Positions 7,731-14,641 are shown, counted from the stretch's first letter. The stretch is DNA of 15,056 nt from Treponema sp. (GCA_031268245.1 JAIRXN010000186.1:1-15056); one strand, 5' to 3'. Made by a program: numbers and translations. The notes: a model not told the origin generated them from the sequence alone.

Positions 7731-8708
7731 TTCCGCTTCAGACTGGACTTCCTCCCCGGCGGCTTCCGCCGCTTCTGCTTCGGCAGCCTCTTTTTCGGCT
7801 TTGGCGGCGGCCTGTTCGGTTTCGGTGATGAGCGCAAGGATCTCATTCCGGTTGGCCTCGCTTACCCGCTCATCCGCGGCCAGTTCCCGCAGGACATCCA
7901 TATCGGAATAGCCGTCGGTAATGGCCGCCCTGAGTTCCGTCAGCCCTTCGGGATTCTCCCCGTCCGCGACAAAAAAGAGCTTTGCGATGGTAAAACGGAG
8001 ATCCGAACGTTTCGGATCAGTACTGTTCTGGGGAAGACTGTTGAGGGTTTCCCGGTACTGCTCTATTGCCCGGGCGAAGAAACCGGCCCCTTCCAGAACC
8101 TGGCCATACTCATAGCTCACCTTGGGATCGGAATTGTTGGCCAGCCACTTGTCATAGTTATCCATAGCCTCCACCTTGTTCTGTTTCCATTGGGTACGGG
8201 CCAGAAGAAGAAGGCTGTCCGCCGAATCCTTGAGAGCAAATTCATAGCGGGAGAGAACCTCCTCGGCTTCAGGATACTTTTTTGAGGCATAGAGAAGCAG
8301 CGCATAGTTGTAGCCATCGTCAGCGCTTTCGGGAACCATGACAAGGAGCTTCTTGTAGTGGGTCTCCGCCTTGTCAAATTCTTCATTTTTAAGCCTGGCA
8401 AAAGCCGCGGCTTTAAGAGCCATCGCGTTTTGGGGATCTTTTTTTAGAATAGCCTCGAATTTCTTTGCCGCATCCTCATAACGGCCCAACTCGAAATCTA
8501 TGCGCCCCAAATTGTATTCCGAAGCATTCTTGGTCTTGTCTACAAAACGCGCCCGGCTAAGCCATTTTTCCGCTTCTTCCCATTTTCCCAGCTCGAAGTA
8601 GGCCATGCCGATACTGTAGTACTCTTCCGCCGAAGCTACGCCCCTGGAAAGGCAGCCCGAAACGAAAAACAGGATAAACATTATGAGCGGCAGAAAAAAC
8701 AGCTTCAT
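7686..8708 (-). CDS. TPR-repeat lipoprotein
   Basis: The protein has 340 residues. It begins MKLFFLPLIMFILFFVSGC, with lipobox VSGC and Cys19 as the lipidation site. From about residue 27 to 240 it contains about six tetratricopeptide repeats. The first four are the clearest, for example AYFELGKWEEAEKWL, DFELGRYEDAAKKF and FDKAETHYKKLL. Such repeats usually form a protein-binding solenoid, here on the periplasmic side of a membrane. The last 45 or so residues are low complexity, rich in Ala, Glu and Ser, and acidic. The gene overlaps the upstream phosphoribosyltransferase-like gene by ATGA. It has no close ribosome-binding site, so it is probably translated by coupling. Its 3' end runs 45 bases into the convergent barrel gene. 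A role as partner of the barrel protein is possible from position alone. Confidence 0.9.
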   Translation of the reverse strand: MKLFFLPLIMFILFFVSGCLSRGVASAEEYYSIGMAYFELGKWEEAEKWLSRARFVDKTKNASEYNLGRIDFELGRYEDAAKKFEAILKKDPQNAMALKAAAFARLKNEEFDKAETHYKKLLVMVPESADDGYNYALLLYASKKYPEAEEVLSRYEFALKDSADSLLLLARTQWKQNKVEAMDNYDKWLANNSDPKVSYEYGQVLEGAGFFARAIEQYRETLNSLPQNSTDPKRSDLRFTIAKLFFVADGENPEGLTELRAAITDGYSDMDVLRELAADERVSEANRNEILALITETEQAAAKAEKEAAEAEAAEAAGEEVQSEAESEEDLEGSADSPQE

Positions 8709-9775
8709 TTTCTATTATTGAGCACCGTGTCCTCAATCTCCCGGAGTTGGGCGCGGTAGAGGCCCGTGATATTGATCCCGTAATCGGCGATAAGCTGGAT
8801 GATGTTCCGGGGCTTTTCTTCCCCGTCCCGGCCATTGATCCTGTCCCCCGCGTCTCCGAGCCCCGGCATGATATAGGCCGCCTCGTTCAAGACCGGATCC
8901 ATCCAAACCGTATACACCTGACAATTATCCAGGGCGCGGACCACCCTCAAGGCCCCCTTCAATGCGGCGATTACGTTGAAGAACTGTATGGATCTGGGCT
9001 TTATCCCTTCGCCGGTAAGGTACTTTACTACAGTTACAAGACTGCCGCCCGTGGCGTTCATGGGATCGGCAAAGATGAGGTCTTTCCCATCCAGCACTTT
9101 GAGATCGAAGAAAGACTTATCCAGATCCAGAATATACTCCATGTCGTTTTCGTGCTTCTTTTCGTCCCGCTTGATCCTGAAAAGGGCAAAGGGAGTCACA
9201 TAGCCGTGGGAGGAATACTCCTGAATCTCCTTGCTCATGATCATCGAAGGCAGCAGAGCTCCCCGGAGCATGACGCACATCACCGTATTTTCGATCATGC
9301 TGTCAACGTTGGTAATCTTGTGAACGGCAAAATTCTGTACCGGAACGCTTACCGGAGTCTTTACTATGAGATAATTTTTGTTTACGCCGGGCTTTCCCCC
9401 ATAGGCCAGCTTGAAGAGCATTTCATAGGATCTCTGGATATAGTAGACAAATTCCTGGTTTTCGGTGTTCACATCCCGGAGCTTGGCGATAACCTGGGAG
9501 GCTTCCGCATGGCTTTCCTGGGGCATGATGAAGGAATAGACCTTCAAACCCGGCTCCTGCCTGCAGATGTCCTGCATAAGAAGCCCCATCTCGTTGTAAA
9601 GTACGATAAGCTTATCTTCTTCATCCCGGGCCTTCTGCCCAAAGGAACCGGCGGCGAGGATCCGGTATGAATCCATGGCCCTGGTATAAAGACCGTTCAT
9701 CCGCAAAAGATAATCCCGGTCTCCGTCATTCAAGTACCCGTCAAGATCCTCGGCTTTGAGAATAACCTTGTTCAT
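8705..9775 (-). CDS. Uracil phosphoribosyltransferase-like protein with N-terminal extension
   Basis: The protein has 356 residues from the ATG at 9775, against about 210 for ordinary uracil phosphoribosyltransferase (Upp). Residues about 150-356 carry the UPRTase signatures: MLRGALLPSM (169-178), the PRPP-binding loop DPMNATGGS (237-245, where Upp usually has DPMLATGGS) and PGLGDAGDR (304-312). The known reaction of the family joins uracil to PRPP to give UMP. Residues 1-145 are an extension of helices that I do not recognise. An upstream TTG at 9811 would add 12 residues, but that TTG lies in a probable -35 hexamer and the -10 lies between it and 9775, so 9775 is preferred. The gene is coupled to the TPR lipoprotein gene by ATGA. 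Whether it acts as a salvage enzyme or as a nucleotide-sensing regulator is unclear. Confidence 0.8.
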   Translation of the reverse strand: MNKVILKAEDLDGYLNDGDRDYLLRMNGLYTRAMDSYRILAAGSFGQKARDEEDKLIVLYNEMGLLMQDICRQEPGLKVYSFIMPQESHAEASQVIAKLRDVNTENQEFVYYIQRSYEMLFKLAYGGKPGVNKNYLIVKTPVSVPVQNFAVHKITNVDSMIENTVMCVMLRGALLPSMIMSKEIQEYSSHGYVTPFALFRIKRDEKKHENDMEYILDLDKSFFDLKVLDGKDLIFADPMNATGGSLVTVVKYLTGEGIKPRSIQFFNVIAALKGALRVVRALDNCQVYTVWMDPVLNEAAYIMPGLGDAGDRINGRDGEEKPRNIIQLIADYGINITGLYRAQLREIEDTVLNNRK

Positions 9776-9782
9776 GAGAAAG

Positions 9783-9811
9783 AGTATATTTTTATAGACG
9801 GTTTTCCGCAA
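9783..9811 (-). promoter_or_regulatory. Promoter for the phosphoribosyltransferase-like operon, probably leaderless
   Basis: On the minus strand, TTGCGG (9811-9806) is followed after 17 bases by TATACT (9788-9783), and the ATG at 9775 begins seven bases further on. The transcript would start at or next to the A of the start codon. No Shine-Dalgarno lies between the -10 and the ATG. Confidence 0.5.
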
Positions 9812-9890
9812 TATACCACGGGGAGATTTTTTATTGGCCGATTTTTCATTTTGAAGCTATGCGTGTATTTTAATTTTTTTCAAAATACTT

Positions 9891-9911
9891 TATCATAAGC
9901 TTGTAAGGGGG
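9891..9911 (+). promoter_or_regulatory. Candidate -10 and ribosome-binding site of the Rrf2-family gene
   Basis: TATCAT (9891-9896) is a plausible -10, although the -35 region is only an AT-rich run. It would give a leader of about 17 nt holding the strong ribosome-binding site AAGGGGG (9905-9911), eight bases before the ATG at 9920. The 144-base gap to the divergent gene at 9775 is AT-rich. Regulators of this family often bind their own promoter, but I see no convincing palindrome there. Confidence 0.4.
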
Positions 9912-9919
9912 TTTTCTTC

Positions 9920-10366
9920 ATGAGAATTACTACACGAGGCCGTTATGCGCTGCGGGCGTCCTTGGCCCTTGCAAAAATCAGCAAAAACGGGGAACCTGTC
10001 TCCATCAACACTCTTTCGGAGGAGGAAAACATTTCTTCCGTGTTTTTGGAGCAAATTTTCTTTAAGCTCAGGAAGGCGGGCATTGTTTCATCAGTCCGGG
10101 GACCCGGCGGCGGCTTCTGCTTTGCCCAGCCTCTGAATAAACTCACCGTCAAGGCCGTTATGGATGCCGCAGGTGAGGATCTGGAGGTGAGTCTCTGTGA
10201 AAAACATGAGGAAGAATGCGCCAGAGAGGCGGGTTGTATGGCTCATCAGGTCTGGGTAGATGTTACCGCCCTTATGAATGACTACCTGCGGAGTCTCAGT
10301 CTGGCGGACATTCTGGCACGGGGTGTGAAAAAACGGAGTAAAGTACTGGAAAATGCCGCTTCCTAA
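9920..10366 (+). CDS. Rrf2-family transcriptional regulator, probably iron-sulphur binding
   Basis: The protein has 148 residues, a typical length. The N-terminus MRITTRGRYALRASLALA, the helix-turn-helix region with ISSVFLEQIFFKLRKAGIVSSVRGPGGGF (about residues 38-66) and the glycine-rich wing are hallmarks of the Rrf2 family (IscR, NsrR, RsrR, CymR). Three cysteines, C93, C100 and C106, plus H109 sit where IscR holds its iron-sulphur cluster (C92, C98, C104, H107). The first spacing is six residues rather than five. The protein is therefore likely a cytoplasmic sensor of iron-sulphur status, redox state or nitric oxide. Its targets cannot be read from the sequence. A strong ribosome-binding site supports the start. 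The gene overlaps the next one by 14 bases, so they form an operon. Confidence 0.92.
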   Translation: MRITTRGRYALRASLALAKISKNGEPVSINTLSEEENISSVFLEQIFFKLRKAGIVSSVRGPGGGFCFAQPLNKLTVKAVMDAAGEDLEVSLCEKHEEECAREAGCMAHQVWVDVTALMNDYLRSLSLADILARGVKKRSKVLENAAS

Positions 10367-11858
10367 ATTTTTTAATCAGCGCTTTGCCGGCGATAAAGAG
10401 GCCTACCGCAGGATAACCGATGCTTTCCGCAGATACCGCAAGGGAGCCACCGTGGCGGATATAGTAGCCGCTACCGCCCTGCCCCTGGAGAAAGTCCGGG
10501 AATTGGTTCCGCTGGCCGCCGATGAATTTTCAGCCAGGCTTGAAGTAACCGAATCTTCGGAGATTCGCTATTCCTTTCCCCACGGCTTTACCAGCCGTTA
10601 CCGCGGTTTTGCCGTAAGTTTCAAACGTTTTACGGAAAAATTCCTGAACGGTTTCAAAATTGCCGCTTCTTTCCTGTTCAAGATCTGGATCATGTTCATG
10701 CTGGTAGGCTATTTTGCCTTTTTCATGCTTATTGCCCTTGCAAGTCTTGTACTCTCCGTTGCAGGTTCCTCCAATTCCTCAAGCCGTTCCCGGAATAGCG
10801 GCGGCGGCTTCTACCTTGCCTCATCGATCTTCAACCTGATCATTCGGCTCTGGTTTTACTCGGAACTGACAAAAAGCGTTGACCGGGCTTTTTATGACGG
10901 CTCTTACCCGCAAAAACAGAAACCCAAAGGGAAACCCCTGCACAGAGCGATCTTTTCCTTTGTATTCGGGGATGGAAATCCCTCTGCAAACTGGGAAGAA
11001 CGGGAACAGAAAGCGGTCATTGCCTATATCCAGGCCAACCGGGGCGTGATCGGCCTGCCGGAATTCATGCTTCTTACCGGGGCAAAACCCGATAAGGCCG
11101 AAGAGGAGATCATGACCTACTGTTCCCGTTACGGCGGCAGCCCGGAAGTAACCGAAGGCGGAACCATCGTATACCGTTTTGACGAACTCCTTAAACGCCA
11201 GGATCTGCGGGATAGATCCTTCGGCGGCAGCGCTCCCCTACGGCCTTTGGGCATCTTCTCCGGCAACGAAAAGAAGATGAATACCGCCTTTAGCCTGATC
11301 AATGGAGTGAATCTCCTCTTTGGCAGCTACTTCTTCTGGAACTCACTCAACACCGGGGCGATCCTTACCCAGGCCCAGTTCCACGCTTCCTCTTACCTCT
11401 ACGGTTTCTCCTATGTGCTCCTCTCATCCTTTATTGCAGATCCTCTCCCCCTGCTTACCTTTGTGCTCGGCCTTGTGCCTATAGCCTTTTCCTTCTTTTT
11501 CTGGCTTATTCCGGCCCTGCGCTATCTGGGGCTCCGAGGGGACAACGAAGAGATAAAAATGGAAAATCTCCGCCGTCTCTCTTACAGCCGAATCTGGGAA
11601 CAGGGCAAGGATATAAAAGAAAGCGACATTGAGGCGCCTTCCGCGGCTTGCAACCCCAAAAAATTCTCCGAAGCCAGGGAAAAAATCATGAAGGAGATGG
11701 GAGCCTATTCCATGCCCGAAATCAGCGCGGAAGGAAAGGAGGCGGTCTACAGCTTCCCGGATTTGGAGCGCGAAAAGGAAGAACTGGAAAAATACCGTTC
11801 CGCACTGCCCGCCGGGGCGCCGGATCTGGGAAAAACCATATTCGATACGGAGAATTAG
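10353..11858 (+). CDS. Membrane protein with three winged-helix-like modules, unknown function
   Basis: The protein has 501 residues. It contains three copies of a soluble module that ends in a conserved strand: EVTESSEIRYSF (64-75), EVTEGGTIVYRF (265-276) and EISAEGKEAVYSF (456-468). The first two follow helices that look like a winged-helix core (ADIVAATALPLEKVRE and LPEFMLLTGAKPDKAEE). Between them are hydrophobic segments at about 104-137, 152-172, 311-330 and 348-394. A Ser/Arg/Gly-rich loop lies at 138-152. Similar modules occur in uncharacterised membrane proteins of other bacteria, to my recollection, but I know no function for them. The start codon lies within the last 14 bases of the Rrf2-family gene, so expression is probably coupled to that regulator. 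A role in redox or iron-sulphur homeostasis would be a guess from this link alone. Confidence 0.82.
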   Translation: MPLPKFFNQRFAGDKEAYRRITDAFRRYRKGATVADIVAATALPLEKVRELVPLAADEFSARLEVTESSEIRYSFPHGFTSRYRGFAVSFKRFTEKFLNGFKIAASFLFKIWIMFMLVGYFAFFMLIALASLVLSVAGSSNSSSRSRNSGGGFYLASSIFNLIIRLWFYSELTKSVDRAFYDGSYPQKQKPKGKPLHRAIFSFVFGDGNPSANWEEREQKAVIAYIQANRGVIGLPEFMLLTGAKPDKAEEEIMTYCSRYGGSPEVTEGGTIVYRFDELLKRQDLRDRSFGGSAPLRPLGIFSGNEKKMNTAFSLINGVNLLFGSYFFWNSLNTGAILTQAQFHASSYLYGFSYVLLSSFIADPLPLLTFVLGLVPIAFSFFFWLIPALRYLGLRGDNEEIKMENLRRLSYSRIWEQGKDIKESDIEAPSAACNPKKFSEAREKIMKEMGAYSMPEISAEGKEAVYSFPDLEREKEELEKYRSALPAGAPDLGKTIFDTEN

Positions 11859-11873
11859 GAACTGCGCAGATCC

Positions 11874-14384
11874 TTAGGGGAAGAGAAACCGTTCCGTATT
11901 CCGCACAATGCTTTCAAATTCCATAAAACAGGTTCTTGTTTCAGGCAGCGATCTGAGGAAATGTTCGCCATAACGCTTCTTGAGCAGTCTTCCGTCCAGT
12001 ACCGCTATCACTCCCCTGTCGCTGGAACGGCGCATGAGCCTGCCGAAACCCTGTTTGAACTTCATCACCGATTCGGGAAGGGAAAGTTCCATAAAAGCAT
12101 TTCCGCCGTATTTTTCTACCGCCTCCCGCCGGGCTTCAAATACCGGATCTTTTGGGGTTCTGAAGGGGAGACGGCAGAGGATCACGAGGCGCAGGGTATC
12201 CCCCGGCGCATCAACTCCTTCCCAGAAACTGTCGGTAGCAAAGAGAACACTGGCCCGGTCTTCCAGAAAGGCAGCCAGTAGACGGGCCCGGTCATCGTCT
12301 CCCTGTTTGAGGCAGCGAATACCCTGCCGCTGCAGTTCCGGCTGAGCCGCATTGTAGGCGCTTTTAAGGGAAAGATAGGAGGTAAAGAGAATCAGAGCCG
12401 AGCCTCCGGCAGCCAGGGTCAGGGCAAGGGCCGCATAATCAACAAATTCCTGGTAGGAGGCTTCGTCGGGCAGGGGCGCGTCGGTGGGAACCGCCAGAAG
12501 CACGTTTTCGGAATACGGAAAGGGTGAAGGGAAGATACCCATCATGGTTTCCCGTTCCGGGTCGAGGGCCGCGCCGTTTCTCCCCGCCCAATAGTTAAAG
12601 GAACCTGAAATCGTAAGCGTGGCGGAAGTGCAGATAACCGTCTTGTTCGGCCTGAAGAGGGCTTCGTCAAGACCGGGAGCCACATCCACCGGAGTTTCAC
12701 TGAATACCGTCCATGCGTCCGCTCCCGTTCCCCTCTTCTCTATCCAGAGCACCTCCTTTTCCCGTTCCCGGTACTCGACAAAGGCGAGACAAATGCTCCC
12801 CACGGTCTCAAGACGCCTCAGTATGGATTTTGTCTCCCAGACAGCAGGATCATCCTGGTCATTTTCGTGTATGTTTTCCAGCATCTCCCTGATCCGTGCG
12901 ACCAGAAGATCTATCTTTTTACGGAGACCGGTCAGGGGAGAGGCAAGAGAAAAGGCGCCCTCTTCGGTCCGCGGACAGAGACGGAATACACCCTCTTCAC
13001 CACAGAGGGCCAGAGCAAGCTGATCCAGTACATCCATGGCGTCCCGGATTCCTTCCATTGCCGCGGCAGCCTCATCAAGAGGGGAACCTTCGCCTTTCAG
13101 GCTCGGTTGAGGAGCAAGCGGCGCAGCTTTGCCTCCCTTACTACCGCAGATATCCGCCAGCCTGAGAAGCAAACCGGAACGTTTTGCCCTGCGTCTGCGG
13201 TAAAGCCTTCCCAACTGCCTGGCCAGACCCGGACGGCTGAAAGTTTTTGAAAAAAAATCCGTGGCTGCCCCTTCCATGGTATGAGCCTCGTCTATAATCA
13301 CCCGCCGGTAGGGCGGCAGCACCACTGTTACATCGTAACCGGCCCCCTCATGCCTGGCTGCAAGATCTGCAAAAAGAAGATGATGATTCACCACAACGAG
13401 TTTGGCGTCGGCAGCCTCCTTGCGCAGGGCAAGGACAAAACAGCGTTCCCTTTCGGGACAACGGAGACCCATGCACATATCCGCTTCCGAACATATCCGT
13501 GACCAGATCCCCTCCTGGGGTAAAAAGGAAAGATCCGAATGGCTGCCTGATTTTGTAGTCTCCACCCAGGCCGCAATACGCCGCAGCTCTTCATATTCTT
13601 CCTCATCAAGCAATGGTTCCATAAGGGCATCTGTCAAGCGGCGGCGGCAGAGATAGTTGCCCCGGCCCTTCATCAGTACGGCCTTGATCTGCTTCCGCTC
13701 CGCCGGAGAAAGGGCGGACAAAACCAGAGGAATGTCCTTATCGAAAAGCTGCTGCTGCAGAGTGATGGTGGCTGTAGAAACGACGATCCGCTCTCTATTG
13801 TCCAGTGCATAACGGACCGAGGGAAGAAGGTATGCAAAACTCTTGCCCACTCCGGTTCCCGCTTCCGCCGCGGCAACAGCATTCCCGTTAAAGGCCTTAA
13901 CAATAAGCTTCATCAGGTTCAACTGGGATTCCCGGATCTCGTAGGCGGGAAGTCTTTTCGCAACCGCTCCTCCCGGCTCCAGAGCCCGGATGATCCTGCC
14001 GGCCTCCAGGGCCTTGTACTGCCGCCTCCTGACAGGTTCGGCCACCACATAGACTTTTTCCACAGCATTATCGGTTATGTAGGCCCCCAGCCCCGCCTCC
14101 CCCGCCCTGCCGGAAATGACAAGATCATTGTCGCTGGGAGTGAGAAACCCGGAAGGATGATTGTGGATAAACACGTCAGGAAGGGAACCCGGATCATCCA
14201 TTTCTGCATTTTTAAGGAGGGCGGGAACGGAAGTTTCATTCCCCCGTGCAAGGATCTTTATCCGGCTTACCAACCCCCCTTCATCCAGCCAGCCGGCGGC
14301 AAAAACCTCATTCCCTCCGGCATCTTCAATTGCCTCCCTGAGTCTTTCGATACAATTCCCGCCAAACCGTTCCGCTGCCCGCAT
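11874..14384 (-). CDS. dinG: DinG-type iron-sulphur DNA helicase with N-terminal RadC/JAMM domain
   Basis: The protein has 836 residues from the ATG at 14384. Residues about 1-125 form a RadC-like JAB/JAMM domain: E26, then H74-x-H76-P-S-G and P83-S-x-x-D87, the complete metal-binding pattern. The rest is an XPD/DinG superfamily 2 helicase, which unwinds DNA 5' to 3': Walker A EAGTGVGKS (174-182), TATITLQQQL, iron-sulphur ligands C246, C304, C309 and C315 (the last three with the same 5- and 6-residue steps as E. coli DinG), DEAH (365-368), TSATLT (586-591), WEGVDAPG (721-728) and QGFGRLMRR (778-786). C298 is an extra cysteine. The start at 14384 is chosen because AGGAGG lies seven bases upstream. 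An in-frame ATG at 14411 would add nine residues. The start codon and ribosome-binding site belong to the first unit of a 67-bp repeat array. Some DinG proteins of Gram-positives carry an exonuclease domain at this position, but a RadC domain is unusual. Confidence 0.93.
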   Translation of the reverse strand: MRAAERFGGNCIERLREAIEDAGGNEVFAAGWLDEGGLVSRIKILARGNETSVPALLKNAEMDDPGSLPDVFIHNHPSGFLTPSDNDLVISGRAGEAGLGAYITDNAVEKVYVVAEPVRRRQYKALEAGRIIRALEPGGAVAKRLPAYEIRESQLNLMKLIVKAFNGNAVAAAEAGTGVGKSFAYLLPSVRYALDNRERIVVSTATITLQQQLFDKDIPLVLSALSPAERKQIKAVLMKGRGNYLCRRRLTDALMEPLLDEEEYEELRRIAAWVETTKSGSHSDLSFLPQEGIWSRICSEADMCMGLRCPERERCFVLALRKEAADAKLVVVNHHLLFADLAARHEGAGYDVTVVLPPYRRVIIDEAHTMEGAATDFFSKTFSRPGLARQLGRLYRRRRAKRSGLLLRLADICGSKGGKAAPLAPQPSLKGEGSPLDEAAAAMEGIRDAMDVLDQLALALCGEEGVFRLCPRTEEGAFSLASPLTGLRKKIDLLVARIREMLENIHENDQDDPAVWETKSILRRLETVGSICLAFVEYREREKEVLWIEKRGTGADAWTVFSETPVDVAPGLDEALFRPNKTVICTSATLTISGSFNYWAGRNGAALDPERETMMGIFPSPFPYSENVLLAVPTDAPLPDEASYQEFVDYAALALTLAAGGSALILFTSYLSLKSAYNAAQPELQRQGIRCLKQGDDDRARLLAAFLEDRASVLFATDSFWEGVDAPGDTLRLVILCRLPFRTPKDPVFEARREAVEKYGGNAFMELSLPESVMKFKQGFGRLMRRSSDRGVIAVLDGRLLKKRYGEHFLRSLPETRTCFMEFESIVRNTERFLFP

Positions 14385-14583
14385 GCACAAGCCTCCTCCT
14401 GGCGGCGTCATACCATCAACTTCCTTACGCTCGTGGCACGAAGGGACACATGCACAAGCCGCCTCCTGGCGGCGTCATACCATCAACTTCCTTACGCTCG
14501 GGCCCGAAGGGACACATGCACAAGCCACCTCCTGGCGGCGTCGTACCATCAACTTCCCTACGCTCGTGGCCCGAGGGGACACA
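14382..14583. repeat. Three tandem 67-bp repeats forming the dinG leader
   Basis: The three units begin at 14382, 14449 and 14515 (67, 66 and about 67 bp) and are nearly identical. Each begins, on the plus strand, CATGCACAAGCC and ends GGGACA. Each unit holds two dyads. One is GCCGCC-TCCT-GGCGGC (perfect in unit 2, 14458-14473, and with one mismatch in units 1 and 3). The other is TCGTGGCACGA (14431-14441), TCGGGCCCGA (14498-14507) or TCGTGGCCCGA (14564-14574). On the minus strand each unit carries AGGAGG followed by an ATG. In unit 1 that ATG is the chosen dinG start. The array fills the gap between dinG and the tRNA promoter region. It could be a dispersed repeat family or a local triplication of the leader. 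Confidence 0.9.
14425..14517 (-). other. Possible upstream ORF within the dinG leader repeats
   Basis: On the minus strand an ORF of 30 codons starts at the ATG of repeat unit 3 (14517), which has AGGAGG ten bases upstream, and ends at TAA 14427-14425, just before the dinG start. It begins MCPFGPERKEVDGM and then reads into TPPGGGLC. The ATG of unit 2 (14451) lies in the same frame. There is no evidence that it is translated. If it is, it could influence dinG translation. Confidence 0.25.
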
Positions 14584-14597
14584 ACATTTGAAGAATA

Positions 14598-14641
14598 CAA
14601 TGGAAGGGCCTCAAGAGTGAAGCATCTTCGCCATTCCATTG
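14598..14641. promoter_or_regulatory. Inverted repeat overlapping the tRNA promoter -35
   Basis: CAATGGAAGGGC (14598-14609) and GCCATTCCATTG (14630-14641) are inverted copies matching at 11 of 12 positions, separated by 20 bases that contain a smaller dyad GAAG-CAT-CTTC (14619-14629). The right arm shares the bases TTG with the -35 of the tRNA-Arg promoter. The left arm lies in the region expected to hold the dinG promoter on the other strand. It may be a protein-binding site or a hairpin; neither is shown. Confidence 0.4.

Noticed and set aside
8747..9670. A 307-codon plus-strand frame
   Set aside because: It is antisense to the phosphoribosyltransferase-like gene, whose conserved motifs confirm the minus strand as coding.
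9851..9900. AAGCTATG and CATAAGCTT as an operator for the Rrf2-family regulator
   Set aside because: The two arms match only with a one-base gap and the region is generally AT-rich, so this is not convincing without comparison to relatives.
14382..14583. The tandem units as a CRISPR array
   Set aside because: There are no unique spacers. The whole 66-67 bp unit repeats head to tail, and no cas gene is nearby.
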